NCBI RefSeq assembly: GCF_000022085.1
Contig: NC_011894.1
Span: 1,514,501 to 1,578,500, forward strand
From: Methylobacterium nodulans ORS 2060
GTDB lineage: Bacteria; Pseudomonadota; Alphaproteobacteria; Rhizobiales; Beijerinckiaceae
Length of the DNA: 64,000 bases
Direction: 5' to 3'
Both the position numbers and the translations under genes were made by a program. Each line of letters begins with the position of its first letter. Within the stretch, counting starts at the first letter, position 1. The notes below the pieces were generated by a model. It was given only the letters and a program-made list of their open reading frames with translations, was not told the DNA's origin and made no database searches. Shown here one piece after another: positions 8,747 through 17,233 of this stretch.

Positions 8747-9202
8747 GTGCTCGATGGCAAAGATCGTCATATTCTCCGCCTGCTGCAGGCTGACGGCCGC
8801 ATCTCGATGATCGAACTGGCGGAACGCTGCGGGCTTTCACCCACGGCCACCGGAGAGCGATTCAAGCGGCTCTTGCGCGAGGGCTACATCACGGGCTTTG
8901 GTGCCCGGGTCGACCCGCACAAGCTGGAGCGCGGCCTCTTGATCTTCGTCGAGGTATCGCTCGACAAGACAACACCGGACGTCTTCGACCATTTCGCCGA
9001 GGCAGTCCGGCGCGTCCCCGACATCCTCGAATGCCACATGGTGGCGGGAGGGTTCGACTACCTCGTCAAGGCGAGGGTCCTCGACATGACGGCCTACCGG
9101 CGCTTCCTCGGCGACATCCTCCTGACTTTGCCGGGCGTCGCCGAGACGCGCACCTATCCGGTGATGGAGGAGGTCAAGGCGGATGCTGCGCTGCCGGTCT
9201 GA
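8747..9202 (+). CDS. putR: Lrp/AsnC family regulator of proline use, PutR-like
   Basis: The 151-residue protein has an N-terminal winged helix-turn-helix (LDGKDRHILRLLQADGRISM, ELAERCGLSPTATGERFKRL) and a C-terminal RAM domain (LIFVEVSLDKTTPDVFDHF, GGFDYLVKARVLDMTAYRRF). The GTG at 8747 is chosen because GAGGAG lies seven bases upstream; a TTG at 8732 in the same frame would add five residues. It is divergent from putA, the standard arrangement for the proline-responsive activator PutR in alphaproteobacteria. It probably binds the shared intergenic region and activates putA when proline is present. Confidence 0.85.
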   Translation: MLDGKDRHILRLLQADGRISMIELAERCGLSPTATGERFKRLLREGYITGFGARVDPHKLERGLLIFVEVSLDKTTPDVFDHFAEAVRRVPDILECHMVAGGFDYLVKARVLDMTAYRRFLGDILLTLPGVAETRTYPVMEEVKADAALPV

Positions 9203-9311
9203 CGTGACCGGAAACGCCACCTGCCGATCACCCGGACGAAGATCCGCGGAACCATGTTGCGCCGAGATGTGGGTGGCGCGGAGAACGCGTCGGCACGAAC
9301 GCGCGGCGGTA

Positions 9312-10016
9312 TTAAAGGTGCCTGAGGCCATAATTCTCCAGCAGCGGAAGGAGCTCGTCGCGCGCGCGGATGCGGTGCTGGCGGGCATGCCGATGGGCGC
9401 CAGCCGGATCCGCATCGCGGATCGCCTCGATGATGCGGTAATGCTCGGCGACGGACGCGTCGAGCTCCTGCCGCAGCCTGAGCGTTAGCATGCGGGCGCG
9501 ATGCGACTGGTCGTTGATGGTCTGCATGATCCGGATCATGCGGCCATTGCCGGCCCGCTCGATCAGCGTCCGGTGGAAGCACTCGTCCGCGGCGCCCCAG
9601 GCCGGGAGATCGCCGCGGGCCTGGGCGTCGGCCATGGCGGCCGTCTGCGCCGCAAGCTCGGCGCTGATGCGCGTCCGGTCGGCCTCGGGCAGCCCGGCCA
9701 CCCGCTCGGCCGCCTGTCCTTCGAGCGCGATGATCACGTCGTAGATCTCGCGCATGTCCGCGGGCGCGACGGCGCAGATCAGGATGCCGCGCCGCGGCAG
9801 CACCCGCACGAGACCGTCCTCCTGCAGCCGAATCGCCGCCTCGTGCACGGGCGTGCGGCTCATGCCGAGTCTGAGCGCGATCTCCTGCTCCGAGGCCTGG
9901 TAGCCGGGCGGGAACTCCGAGTTCCGGATCGCCTGCTTCATGGCCGCATAGGCGTCGTCGACCAGCGAAGGCCGCTTCTCGCCGTCCTCGTCTCCTGCCG
10001 GTCTCGCCCGCGGCAT
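9312..10016 (-). CDS. GntR family regulator, FCD subfamily
   Basis: The 234-residue product has a GntR winged helix (about residues 16-78: DDAYAAMKQAIRNSEFPPGY, SEQEIALRLGMSRTPVHEAA, IRLQEDGLVRVLPRRG) and an FCD effector domain (YDVIIALEGQAAERVAGL, DECFHRTLIERAGNGRMIRI, EHYRIIEAIRDADPAGAHRH) with the usual Asp/His metal-site residues. The ATG at 10016 has GGAGGA five bases upstream; a longer in-frame start exists. It is divergent from the MFS/ttuC/pyk genes, and a long inverted repeat lies between them. It is most likely the tartrate- or malate-responsive repressor of that operon. Confidence 0.85.
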   Translation of the reverse strand: MPRARPAGDEDGEKRPSLVDDAYAAMKQAIRNSEFPPGYQASEQEIALRLGMSRTPVHEAAIRLQEDGLVRVLPRRGILICAVAPADMREIYDVIIALEGQAAERVAGLPEADRTRISAELAAQTAAMADAQARGDLPAWGAADECFHRTLIERAGNGRMIRIMQTINDQSHRARMLTLRLRQELDASVAEHYRIIEAIRDADPAGAHRHARQHRIRARDELLPLLENYGLRHL

Positions 10017-10055
10017 CCGTTCCTCCAACCCAGCCGTCCCTCCACGAGTTAGCAG

Positions 10056-10131
10056 CTTCCATGCAAGTTGCAACGGAAGGGTTGACGCCGGTGGGCTGCG
10101 ATGTCATACGCCATACCAGCTTGCATGGAAG
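10056..10131. promoter_or_regulatory. inverted repeat, likely GntR operator pair
   Basis: CTTCCATGCAAG at 10056-10067 and its exact reverse complement CTTGCATGGAAG at 10120-10131 lie 52 bases apart in the gap between the divergent GntR gene and the MFS gene. Two 12-base half sites facing each other suggest a looping or double-operator arrangement for the neighbouring FCD regulator. The motif is seen; the binding protein is inferred. Confidence 0.6.
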
Positions 10132-10180
10132 TTGGCATCGATAGCCGGCACGGGTTGCAGGCGCCCTCACGGAGGAAACG

Positions 10181-11479
10181 ATGGACGGCTCGCTCGAGCA
10201 GGCCACCATGCGCCGCGTCGCATGGCGCCTGGTGCCCTTCTTATGTGTTCTTTACGTCATCGCCTTCGTTGACCGGATCAACGTCGGCTTCGCCGCGCTC
10301 ACCATGAGCCGCGATCTCGGCCTGACGCCGGCCATGTTCGGCTTCGGTGCCGGCCTGTTCTTCATCTCGTACTTCCTGTTCGAGGTGCCCTCGAACCTGA
10401 TCCTCGACAGGGTCGGCGCGCGGCGCTGGATCGCCCGGGTGATGATCACCTGGGGCCTGATCTCGATGGGCTTCGCCTTCATCAGCGGGCCCAACCAATT
10501 CTACGTCCTGCGCTTCCTGCTCGGCATCGCCGAGGCCGGCTTCTTCCCGGGCGTGATCCTCTACCTGACCTACTGGTTCCCGAAGCGCTGGCGCGGCCGG
10601 GTGACGGCGGGCTTCGTGGTGGCGATCCCGATCGCCAGCGCCATCGCGGCCCCGATCTCGGGCTACCTCCTGGCGCTCGACGGCGTGCTCGGCTTCCACA
10701 GCTGGCAGTGGATGTTCATCCTCGAGGCGGCCCCGGCCGTGGTCCTCGGCTTCGTCTGCCTGGTCTATCTGACGGACCGTCCCGAGCAGGCGCGGTGGCT
10801 GACGGCCGAGCAGCGCGACTGGCTCGTGACCGAGATGCGCGCCGAGCAGGGCGCGCCGCAGCATCACTCCCTGCGTGAGGTCGGCGCTACCCTGCTCAGC
10901 TGGCCGGTGCTGCGCCTCGCCCTGGTCTATTTCGGCCTGACCACCGGCCTGTACGGCATCGAGCTGTGGCTGCCGCAGATCGTGAAGAGCTTCGGCCATT
11001 CGAACATCGAGGTCGGCTTCATCAGCGCGATCCCCTATCTGCTGGCCATCGCCACCATGGGCTTCTGGGCCCGGCATTCGGACCGGACGGGCGAGCGCTT
11101 CGGCCACGTCGCCATCGCCTGCGCGGTCGGTTGCGGCGGTCTCGTCATGGCCGGGATCTTCCACGATCTCGTGGTGGCGACCGTGATCTTCCTGTCCCTC
11201 GCCATCGCCGGGGTGATGGCGGCGCGGCCGCCCTTCTGGCAGCTGCCGACCGAGTTCCTGACGGGCACCAAGGCAGCGGCCGGCATCGCGGCGATCAACT
11301 CGATCGGCAACCTCGGCGGCTTCGTCGGCCCCTCGCTGATCGGCTGGGCGCGCGAGGCCTCAGGCAGCTTCACCCTCGGCCTGATGATGTCGGCCGCGAC
11401 GCTCGCCCTCTCGGCGGCCTTCACGCTCTCCCTCCGGCGCGCCTCCCAGTCCGCTACCCCAGTGCTTGCCACGCGGTAA
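10181..11479 (+). CDS. MFS transporter, anion:cation symporter family, TtuB-like
   Basis: The 432-residue, 12-helix major facilitator belongs to the ACS type. Motifs include AFVDRINVGFAALTMSRDLG in helix 1, LFEVPSNLILDRVGARRWIA in the 2-3 region, LRFLLGIAEAGFFPGVILYL in helix 4, and the cytoplasmic loop RHSDRTGERFGH. Relatives transport tartrate, phthalate and hydroxy acids. The start follows the GGAGG of cggaggaaacgatg. It is the first gene of an operon with the TtuC-type dehydrogenase 35 bases downstream, so tartrate or D-malate is the likely substrate. The exact substrate cannot be read from sequence. Confidence 0.88.
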   Translation: MDGSLEQATMRRVAWRLVPFLCVLYVIAFVDRINVGFAALTMSRDLGLTPAMFGFGAGLFFISYFLFEVPSNLILDRVGARRWIARVMITWGLISMGFAFISGPNQFYVLRFLLGIAEAGFFPGVILYLTYWFPKRWRGRVTAGFVVAIPIASAIAAPISGYLLALDGVLGFHSWQWMFILEAAPAVVLGFVCLVYLTDRPEQARWLTAEQRDWLVTEMRAEQGAPQHHSLREVGATLLSWPVLRLALVYFGLTTGLYGIELWLPQIVKSFGHSNIEVGFISAIPYLLAIATMGFWARHSDRTGERFGHVAIACAVGCGGLVMAGIFHDLVVATVIFLSLAIAGVMAARPPFWQLPTEFLTGTKAAAGIAAINSIGNLGGFVGPSLIGWAREASGSFTLGLMMSAATLALSAAFTLSLRRASQSATPVLATR

Positions 11480-11514
11480 CTCCCCCACTTCGAACACGTG
11501 AAAGGAACGTCACC

Positions 11515-12591
11515 ATGAAGCAGTATCGCATCGCCGCTATCCCGGGCGACGGCATCGGCAAGGAAGTCATCGCCGCCGGCATCGAGGTGCTGAACGCCCT
11601 GGCCGAGCGCAGCGGGCAGTTCAGGTTCAGCTTCGATCACTTCGACTGGGGGTCCGACTACTACAAGCAGCACGGCGTGATGATGCCCGAGGATGGGCGC
11701 GAGCAGATCAAGGACCACGACGCGATCTATTTCGGGGCGGTCGGCGCGCCGGATGTGCCCGACCACATCACCCTGTGGGGCCTGCGGCTCGCGATCTGCC
11801 AGCCCTTCGACCAGTACGCCAATGTTCGCCCGACCCGCATCCTGCCAGGCATCACCAGCCCGCTGCGCCACGTGAACGGCCCGGAACTCGACTGGGTGAT
11901 CGTGCGCGAGAACTCCGAGGGCGAGTACGCGGGCGTGGGCGGCCGGGTCCACCGCGGGCTGCCGGAAGAAGTCGCCACCGACGTCTCGATGATGACCCGC
12001 GCGGGCGTCGAGCGGATCATCCGCTTCGCCTTCAAGCTGGCGCAGTCGCGTCCGCGCAAGCTGCTCACCGTAGTGACGAAGTCGAACGCGCAGCGCCACG
12101 CCATGGTGATGTGGGACGAGATCGCCGCCGAGGTCGCCAAGGAGTTTCCGGACGTGACCTGGGACAAGATGCTGGTCGATGCCATGACGATGCGCATGGT
12201 GATGAAGCCGGGCTCGCTCGACACCATCGTGGCCACCAACCTGCACGCCGACATCCTGTCGGATCTCGCCGCCGCGCTCGCCGGCTCGCTCGGCATCGCG
12301 CCGACCGCCAACATCAACCCGGAGCGCAAGTTCCCGTCGATGTTCGAGCCGATCCACGGCTCGGCCTTCGACATCACGGGCAAGGGGATCGCCAACCCGA
12401 TCGGCACCTTCTGGACCGCGGTGCAGATGCTGGAGCATCTCGGCGAGGCCCCGGCCGCCGACCGCCTGATGCGGGCGGTGGAGCGGGTCACGGCCAATCC
12501 GAACCTCCACACCCCGGATCTCGGCGGCCAGGCGACCACCCGCCAGGTCACGGACGCGGTGATCGCCGCCATCCAGGGCGACAACGCGTGA
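11515..12591 (+). CDS. ttuC: tartrate dehydrogenase / D-malate dehydrogenase (decarboxylating)
   Basis: The 358-residue NAD-dependent beta-decarboxylating dehydrogenase is of the tartrate/D-malate type. Visible are the N-terminal IPGDGIGKEV, the substrate-binding VRENSEGEYAGVGG, and the Mg-site and cofactor region NLHADILSDLAAALAGSLG followed by APTANINPER, FEPIHGSAFDITGKGIANPI and a full C-terminus. It converts L-tartrate to oxaloglycolate or decarboxylates meso-tartrate to glycerate, and D-malate to pyruvate (family knowledge). AAGGA lies seven bases before the ATG. It follows the transporter and precedes a broken glycerate kinase and a pyruvate kinase, the gene order of the tartrate-utilisation (ttu) clusters of Agrobacterium. 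Confidence 0.85.
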   Translation: MKQYRIAAIPGDGIGKEVIAAGIEVLNALAERSGQFRFSFDHFDWGSDYYKQHGVMMPEDGREQIKDHDAIYFGAVGAPDVPDHITLWGLRLAICQPFDQYANVRPTRILPGITSPLRHVNGPELDWVIVRENSEGEYAGVGGRVHRGLPEEVATDVSMMTRAGVERIIRFAFKLAQSRPRKLLTVVTKSNAQRHAMVMWDEIAAEVAKEFPDVTWDKMLVDAMTMRMVMKPGSLDTIVATNLHADILSDLAAALAGSLGIAPTANINPERKFPSMFEPIHGSAFDITGKGIANPIGTFWTAVQMLEHLGEAPAADRLMRAVERVTANPNLHTPDLGGQATTRQVTDAVIAAIQGDNA

Positions 12592-12608
12592 GGTCGTGAC
12601 TGAGCCCG

Positions 12609-12884
12609 GTGGTCTTCTGCGGCGGCCGATCCGGCCGTCAGTGTCGCCCGGCACCTGCCCTGGCCCGCGAGGTCGGCCGGGTGATGGCCGGGCGGAGATC
12701 GCCGGAGCTATCATCGCCCCGGACACCGGGTCCCGAGCGGCGGCGCTGGGGCTGTCCTTCGCCGAGAGCCTCGAGCGCCGGGCACGGGGCGGCGTTGGGC
12801 GACCCCGTCGTCACAGGCCCGACTCAAACCAACCGCAACGATGCCGTCCTGGGCGTCCGACCCGGTCCAGCAGAGGCGGCCTGA
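12609..12884 (+). pseudogene. ttuD: ttuD (glycerate 2-kinase / MOFRL) remnant
   Basis: Three blocks typical of MOFRL glycerate kinases survive in order. LAREVGRVMAG (from about 12660) matches the family's (E)AREVGRVMAGIA. AGAIIAPDTGSRAAALGLSF with AESLERR (from 12701, another frame) matches AGAIVTPDTLARAAALGL. ALGDPVVTGPTQTNRND (from 12792, back in the first frame) matches the terminal ALGDLVVTGPTxTNVND. Spacing is collapsed and at least two frameshifts are needed, so nothing functional remains of a roughly 420-residue enzyme. The position between ttuC and pyruvate kinase is where ttuD is expected. Frame positions are read directly; the family match is from memory. Confidence 0.8.
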
Positions 12885-12900
12885 CAAGGCCGAACCCACC

Positions 12901-14313
12901 ATGCGCCGTCACCGCCGTGCCAAGATCGTCGCCACCGTGGGCCCCGCGAGTGCGGCGCCCGACCGGCTGCGGGCCCTGTTCCTCGCGGGCGTCGACACCT
13001 TCCGCCTGAACTTCAGCCATGGCCTGCAGGAGGACCATGCCCGGGTCCATGCCGCCATCCGGGCGCTGGAACAGGAGGTCGGCCGCCCGATCGGCATCCT
13101 GCAGGACCTGCAGGGGCCCAAGATCCGGATCGGCACCGTCAAGGACGGCCGGCTCGAGCTTGCGGCGGGCGAGACCGTGCGCTTCGTGCTCGCGGGCAGC
13201 GAGGGCGACCAGCAGGCCATCCCGCTGCGCCACCCGGAGATCTTCGCGGCCGCCGCGCCGGGCCAAGATCTGCTGATCGACGACGGCCGGGTGCGGGTGC
13301 GGGTGGTTGGTCTCGAAGCCGACGCGCTCACCGCGGAGGTGATCACCGGCGGGCCGATCTCCAACCGCAAGGGCGTCAACCTGCCGGGCACCCTGCTCGA
13401 CCTCTCGCCGCTGACGCCCAAGGATCGGGCGGATCTCGCCTTCGGGCTGGAGCTGGGCGTCGACTGGGTCGCGCTCTCCTTCGTGCAGAAGCCCTCCGAC
13501 CTGGTGGAGGCGCGCGCGCTGATCGGGGAGCGCGCCGGCATCATGGCCAAGATCGAGAAGCCGCAGGCGCTGGAGCGGCTCGAGGACATCATCCGGCTGT
13601 CCGATGCCGTGATGGTGGCGCGCGGCGATCTCGGCGTGGAGATCCCGCACGAGGAGGTGCCGGGCCGCCAGAAGGAGCTGATCCGGGCCTGCCGGCTGGC
13701 GGTCAAACCGGTGGTGGTGGCAACCCAGATGCTCGACTCGATGGTGGCGGCGCCGGCCCCGACCCGGGCCGAGGCCTCGGACGTGGCCACCGCGATCTAC
13801 GACGGGGCGGATGCGGTGATGCTCTCGGCGGAGTCGGCCACCGGGCGCTATCCGGTCGAGGCGGTGGCGATGATGGACCGGATCATCCGCAGCGTGGAGG
13901 GGCACAAGCTGTACCGCTCGATCGTCGCGGCCTCCGAGCCCGTCGTGGAAGAAACCCCGCCGCATGCGGTGGCGACGGCCACGGCGACGCTGGCCGAGGC
14001 GGTGCAGGCCAGCGCGATCGTGACCTACACGACCAGCGGCACGACCACGGCGCGGGTTGCGCGCAAGCGGCCGGCGGTGCCGATCCTGGCGCTGACCCCG
14101 AGCCTGGCGACGGCGCGGCGGCTGTGCCTGATGTGGGGGGCGCACAGTGTCCACACGGACGACGTCGATTCCTACGAGGAGATGACGAGCAAGGCCGCGC
14201 ACGCGGCGCAGCAGGAAGGGTTCGCCCAGGCCAACGACCTCGTCATCACCACGGCCGGCATTCCCTTCCACACCGCCGGCAACACCAACAACATCCGTGT
14301 GATCCAGATCTGA
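12901..14313 (+). CDS. pyk: pyruvate kinase, TtuE-like
   Basis: The 470-residue enzyme converts PEP and ADP to pyruvate and ATP. Visible are the N-terminal [13 protein letters not shown] and [22 protein letters not shown], the catalytic-lysine segment [18 protein letters not shown], the metal site [18 protein letters not shown], and the signature [20 protein letters not shown] ahead of [14 protein letters not shown]. Length is normal. The ATG at 12901 matches the family N-terminus; a further 60 bases upstream are open but encode unlike sequence. In the ttu context this is probably the catabolic isoform that finishes glycerate breakdown. Fragments of the two preceding enzymes flank it on both sides. 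Confidence 0.9.
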   Translation: MRRHRRAKIVATVGPASAAPDRLRALFLAGVDTFRLNFSHGLQEDHARVHAAIRALEQEVGRPIGILQDLQGPKIRIGTVKDGRLELAAGETVRFVLAGSEGDQQAIPLRHPEIFAAAAPGQDLLIDDGRVRVRVVGLEADALTAEVITGGPISNRKGVNLPGTLLDLSPLTPKDRADLAFGLELGVDWVALSFVQKPSDLVEARALIGERAGIMAKIEKPQALERLEDIIRLSDAVMVARGDLGVEIPHEEVPGRQKELIRACRLAVKPVVVATQMLDSMVAAPAPTRAEASDVATAIYDGADAVMLSAESATGRYPVEAVAMMDRIIRSVEGHKLYRSIVAASEPVVEETPPHAVATATATLAEAVQASAIVTYTTSGTTTARVARKRPAVPILALTPSLATARRLCLMWGAHSVHTDDVDSYEEMTSKAAHAAQQEGFAQANDLVITTAGIPFHTAGNTNNIRVIQI

Positions 14314-14369
14314 TGGTCAGCCGGGCAGATCGCGTGCTGTCCACAATTGTGCGGCTGCTCGCATCGAGT

Positions 14370-14487
14370 TGCGGGCAGATCAAGACCGGCTCGCTCGCCC
14401 GCTCGGACCGATTCGCCAAATACAACCAGCTCATCCGCATCCAGGAAGGGCCGGGCACCAGAGTTCGCTACGGTGGGCAGGCGATCC
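14370..14487 (+). pseudogene. eno: enolase C-terminal fragment
   Basis: The frame reads [20 protein letters not shown], then [19 protein letters not shown]. This is the nearly universal C-terminal signature of enolase ([28 protein letters not shown]) just before the normal protein end. Only about 40 residues remain, with no barrel or active-site Glu/Lys, and the frame continues aimlessly to 14585. It lies 57 bases after pyruvate kinase and supplies the pathway step that links 2-phosphoglycerate to PEP, so it is probably a former member of the same operon. Confidence 0.8.
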
Positions 14488-14515
14488 CCAAACCGACACG
14501 AGTGGCAGTTGGTGT

Positions 14516-15505
14516 TCAGAGCGTGGTCGGTGACTGCGCTGGCCTGGTGAGTTCTTGCCGAGATGTGGAGTATGCTCGGGCCTGAAAGCTGGCCTCGCGC
14601 GCCTTGATGATGGCTACGACGGTTTCGTTGATCGGCGTCGGGATGCCGTATTGCTGACCGAGGCGCGGGATCGAACCGTTGATCGCGTCGACTTCGCCGC
14701 GGCGGCCCGCGTTGTAGTCAAGCAGCATCGAGGGCCGAGCATTGGGGATCTTGCCGCCGAGCTTTCGGATGTGCTCGATCGGATCACCGACGTCGAGCGC
14801 GATGCCCATCGCCTCGGCCACCGCAATTGCCTCCCGCGCGCAGCCCAATGCCACCTTCCAGGCGTGCGGATCGGCCATGATTTCGCCGATGGTGAGGCCC
14901 GTGGTGGCGGCGGTCCCCGAGAAGGTTACGTTCATGATCAGCTTCTCCCAGACCATGCGACCGACATCGTCGAAGAGGCTGACCTTGAACCCGGAGGACT
15001 CCCAGATTCTGGCGGAGGCCTGTAGACGCTGCTTCGGCAGGCCCGCGAACGCACCGAAGCGGATCATCTCCAAGCCATTGTGGTGAGCATGGCCGGCTCC
15101 GCGCATCGAGGCGCCGAAGCCACCGACCACGCCCACGGCGATCTTGTCTCGATCGAGGACCGATGCCGCGACTTCGGGCGAGCCGAGGCCATTCTGGATC
15201 GTTTGGACCACTGTCTCCGGCCCGATCAGCGGCTCGCAGGCGCGTGCCGCCGCTTCGACGTCGAAGGCCTTGGTGGCGATGATGACGAGATCGCAGACAC
15301 CGATCCCGTCCGTGGTCGTGCCTGCGCTGGCGAGCTGCACGGTGCGGTCACCGCTTGCACCCTCGACGCGCAGACCCTTGGTTCTCATCACCTCGGCGTG
15401 ATCGGACCAGAGCGTGACGGCATGCACCTCGTGGCCGGCGGACGCCATGAGCGCGGCGTAGACCGAGCCCATCGCGCCGCATCCGACGATCGCGACCTTT
15501 GACAT
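14516..15505 (-). CDS. ketopantoate reductase family protein (PanE/ApbA)
   Basis: The 329-residue protein has an N-terminal Rossmann motif ([20 protein letters not shown]), a [19 protein letters not shown] strand, [11 protein letters not shown], and the helical C-terminal ApbA_C domain ([40 protein letters not shown]). This is the 2-dehydropantoate 2-reductase fold, which reduces 2-keto acids with NADPH. GGAGG lies six bases before the ATG at 15505. It is preceded on the same strand by the leuB-like remnant and the VOC gene. In such catabolic surroundings PanE paralogues often act on other 2-keto acids, so a role in pantothenate synthesis is not assured. Confidence 0.8.
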   Translation of the reverse strand: MSKVAIVGCGAMGSVYAALMASAGHEVHAVTLWSDHAEVMRTKGLRVEGASGDRTVQLASAGTTTDGIGVCDLVIIATKAFDVEAAARACEPLIGPETVVQTIQNGLGSPEVAASVLDRDKIAVGVVGGFGASMRGAGHAHHNGLEMIRFGAFAGLPKQRLQASARIWESSGFKVSLFDDVGRMVWEKLIMNVTFSGTAATTGLTIGEIMADPHAWKVALGCAREAIAVAEAMGIALDVGDPIEHIRKLGGKIPNARPSMLLDYNAGRRGEVDAINGSIPRLGQQYGIPTPINETVVAIIKAREASFQARAYSTSRQELTRPAQSPTTL

Positions 15506-15534
15506 CTTCGCCTCCTTGCGCCGTCTCCGAAGGA

Positions 15535-15769
15535 TCCGAGCTTTCTTAAGTCGATGTTCCGCGCGCGTTCGTCGCCCAGGACCTTCCGCAATCCGGGAAA
15601 CCAACGGATCGGCCGCACGGCAGGCCGCGAGGGTCGCGGCGGGCAGGGCGTCACCGCTCTCCCGATATACTGCGCGCCGGCGTCATGGCGGGTGAGCCGA
15701 AGCGCCGGCCCGCCCGATGCCGTCCCCGGGGAGCACCGCGATGTCGAGGGAAGGAGTGGTGGCAGTCAC
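15535..15769 (-). pseudogene. leuB / tartrate-dehydrogenase-like N-terminal remnant
   Basis: From a GTG at 15769 with GAGG upstream, the frame reads TATTPSLDIAVLPGDGIG, the start of an isopropylmalate-dehydrogenase-type protein. After a frameshift comes LRLTRHDAGAQYI, then in another frame SGDALPAATLAACRAADP (15606-15659), and further on a weak LRK...IDLRKL block. These correspond in order to the first ~90 residues of the family, but the C-terminal two thirds are absent. The GTG start lies inside the frame of the upstream VOC gene, which now reads into it. Confidence 0.7.
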
Positions 15770-16204
15770 GTGAGCCTCGTCGATGATGGCTGGATCAGAG
15801 CTGGTCGAGCCCGAGTCGCCTGAGGAGGTCGAGCAACTGATCTCGACGAGGTTCATATCCGGGTCACGCAGATAGATCGACCGGATCGGGCCGACCGCGC
15901 CGGTGCGGTCGACGATGCCCTCCTCGATCACGAAGCCCGAGGCTTCGAGGTGCCGCTTCACCGCCTCGATCGGCACGCTGGTGATCAGGCAGAAGTCGCC
16001 GGAGCCGGCCGTCGGGCGCGCGGCCTTGGGATCGATCTCCTTGCCAGCCTGGTGCAGGTTGATCTTCTGTCGGCCGAACTGCAGGGCCTTGCGACCATTG
16101 CCGAAGGTGACGATCTCCATGCCGCAGGCCCGCTGGTAGAAATCGCACGTCCTGTCGATGTCGGCGACGGTCAGGACGATGTGATCGAAGCGGTCGACAT
16201 GCAT
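15683..16204 (-). CDS. VOC family (glyoxalase-like) protein with fused tail
   Basis: The core is a single vicinal-oxygen-chelate module: FDHIVLTVADIDRTCDFYQR, VTFGNGRKALQFGRQKINLH, DFCLITSVPIEAVKRHLEAS and a closing RDPDMNLVEIS. His in DHIVL, His in INLH and Glu in NLVEIS are the usual metal ligands. Such proteins act as lyases, dioxygenases or resistance enzymes; the substrate is unknown. The normal C-terminus should come soon after NLVEIS, but about 50 extra residues follow, of which the last 28 are the start of the leuB-like remnant. The native stop therefore seems lost. The ATG at 16204 follows AAGGA; a start at 16318 would add a Tat-like DRRFVLAGTTAFGL segment. Confidence 0.75.
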   Translation of the reverse strand: MHVDRFDHIVLTVADIDRTCDFYQRACGMEIVTFGNGRKALQFGRQKINLHQAGKEIDPKAARPTAGSGDFCLITSVPIEAVKRHLEASGFVIEEGIVDRTGAVGPIRSIYLRDPDMNLVEISCSTSSGDSGSTSSDPAIIDEAHVTATTPSLDIAVLPGDGIGRAGASAHPP

Positions 16205-16360
16205 GGCAATCCCGTTTCCTTCTGCGGCCTCGGTCGCCGCGGGCCTTCCCTGCAGGCCGAACGCCGTCGTGCCTGCGAGAACGAACCGACGATCGCAGAG
16301 ATGGTCACGATTCGGCATCGTTGATCCCTGCCCTGGTCAAAGGCCTGCGCGGGCCCCTCG

Positions 16361-17233
16361 TCAGTGACCGGCGGAGACCGGCGAATCCTGCCCCGCGCCG
16401 TCGAGCGTCGCGCGGAGGCGGTCGGCATCGAGATCGCCGTCCCAGCGCGCGATCACGATGGCGGCGACGCCGTTGCCGATGGCGTTCACCAGCGCCCCGC
16501 CCTCGGAGATGAACCGGTAGACGCCGAGGATGATGGCGAGGCTGGCGACCGGGATCGAGTGCAGCGAGGCCAGCGTCGCCGCCAGGACCACGAAGGAGCC
16601 GCCCGTGACGCTCGCCGCGCCCTTCGAGGTGAGGAGCAGCACGCCGATGAGCGCGAGCTGGGCCTCGAAGCCGAGCGGGGTGTTGGTGGCCTGGGCGAGA
16701 AAGATCGCCATCCTCGTCAGGTTGATGCAGGTCCCATCCAGGTTGAACGAATAGCCCGACGGGACGACGATCCCGACCGTGGATTCGCCGCAGCCGGCCC
16801 GCTTGAGCTTCTCCATCAGCCGCGGCAGCGCCGCCTCGGACGAGGACGTGCCGAGCACGATCAGCAGCTCCTCCCGGATGTAGCGGATGAACTTGAGGAT
16901 GCTGAAGCCGGCCATCCAGGCCACCGCGCCGAGCACGACGAGCACGAAGGTCGCGCAGGTGACGTAGAAGATCAGGACCATCTTCATCAGCGGCAGCAGG
17001 GTGACGATGCCGTACTTGCCGATGGTGAACGCCATGGCGCCGAACGCGCCGATCGGCGCCATGGCGTTCATGATGATGTTGACGACACCAAAGAGGGCCT
17101 TCGCGGCCATGTCGATCCCGTCCACCAGCGGCTGGACGCGCGGCCCGAGCTGGACGAGCGCGACGGCGACGAGAATCGAGATGAACAGGACCTGCAGGAT
17201 GTCGCCCTCGGCGAAGGCACCGACAATCGTTGT
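16361..17233 (-). pseudogene. dctA: dctA-type dicarboxylate symporter, 5' truncated
   Basis: The C-terminal ~290 residues of a DAACS symporter are intact: TIVGAFAEGDILQVLFIS, FGVVNIIMNAMAPIGAFGAM, LIVLGTSSSEAALPRLMEKL, VPSGYSFNLDGTCIN and ASLAIILGVYRFISEGGALV. These include the serine-rich and GYSFNLDG motifs used for substrate and cation binding. The first ~140 residues (three or four helices) are missing. Homology ends at about 17233, exactly where the opposite-strand dehydratase begins, so there is no start region or promoter. An internal ATG at 17125 could restart translation but would not give a whole transporter. Confidence 0.85.

Noticed and set aside
11035..12726. Long minus-strand open frame opposite ttuC and the MFS gene
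   Set aside because: Antisense shadow of conserved genes; no ribosome site and no recognisable motif.
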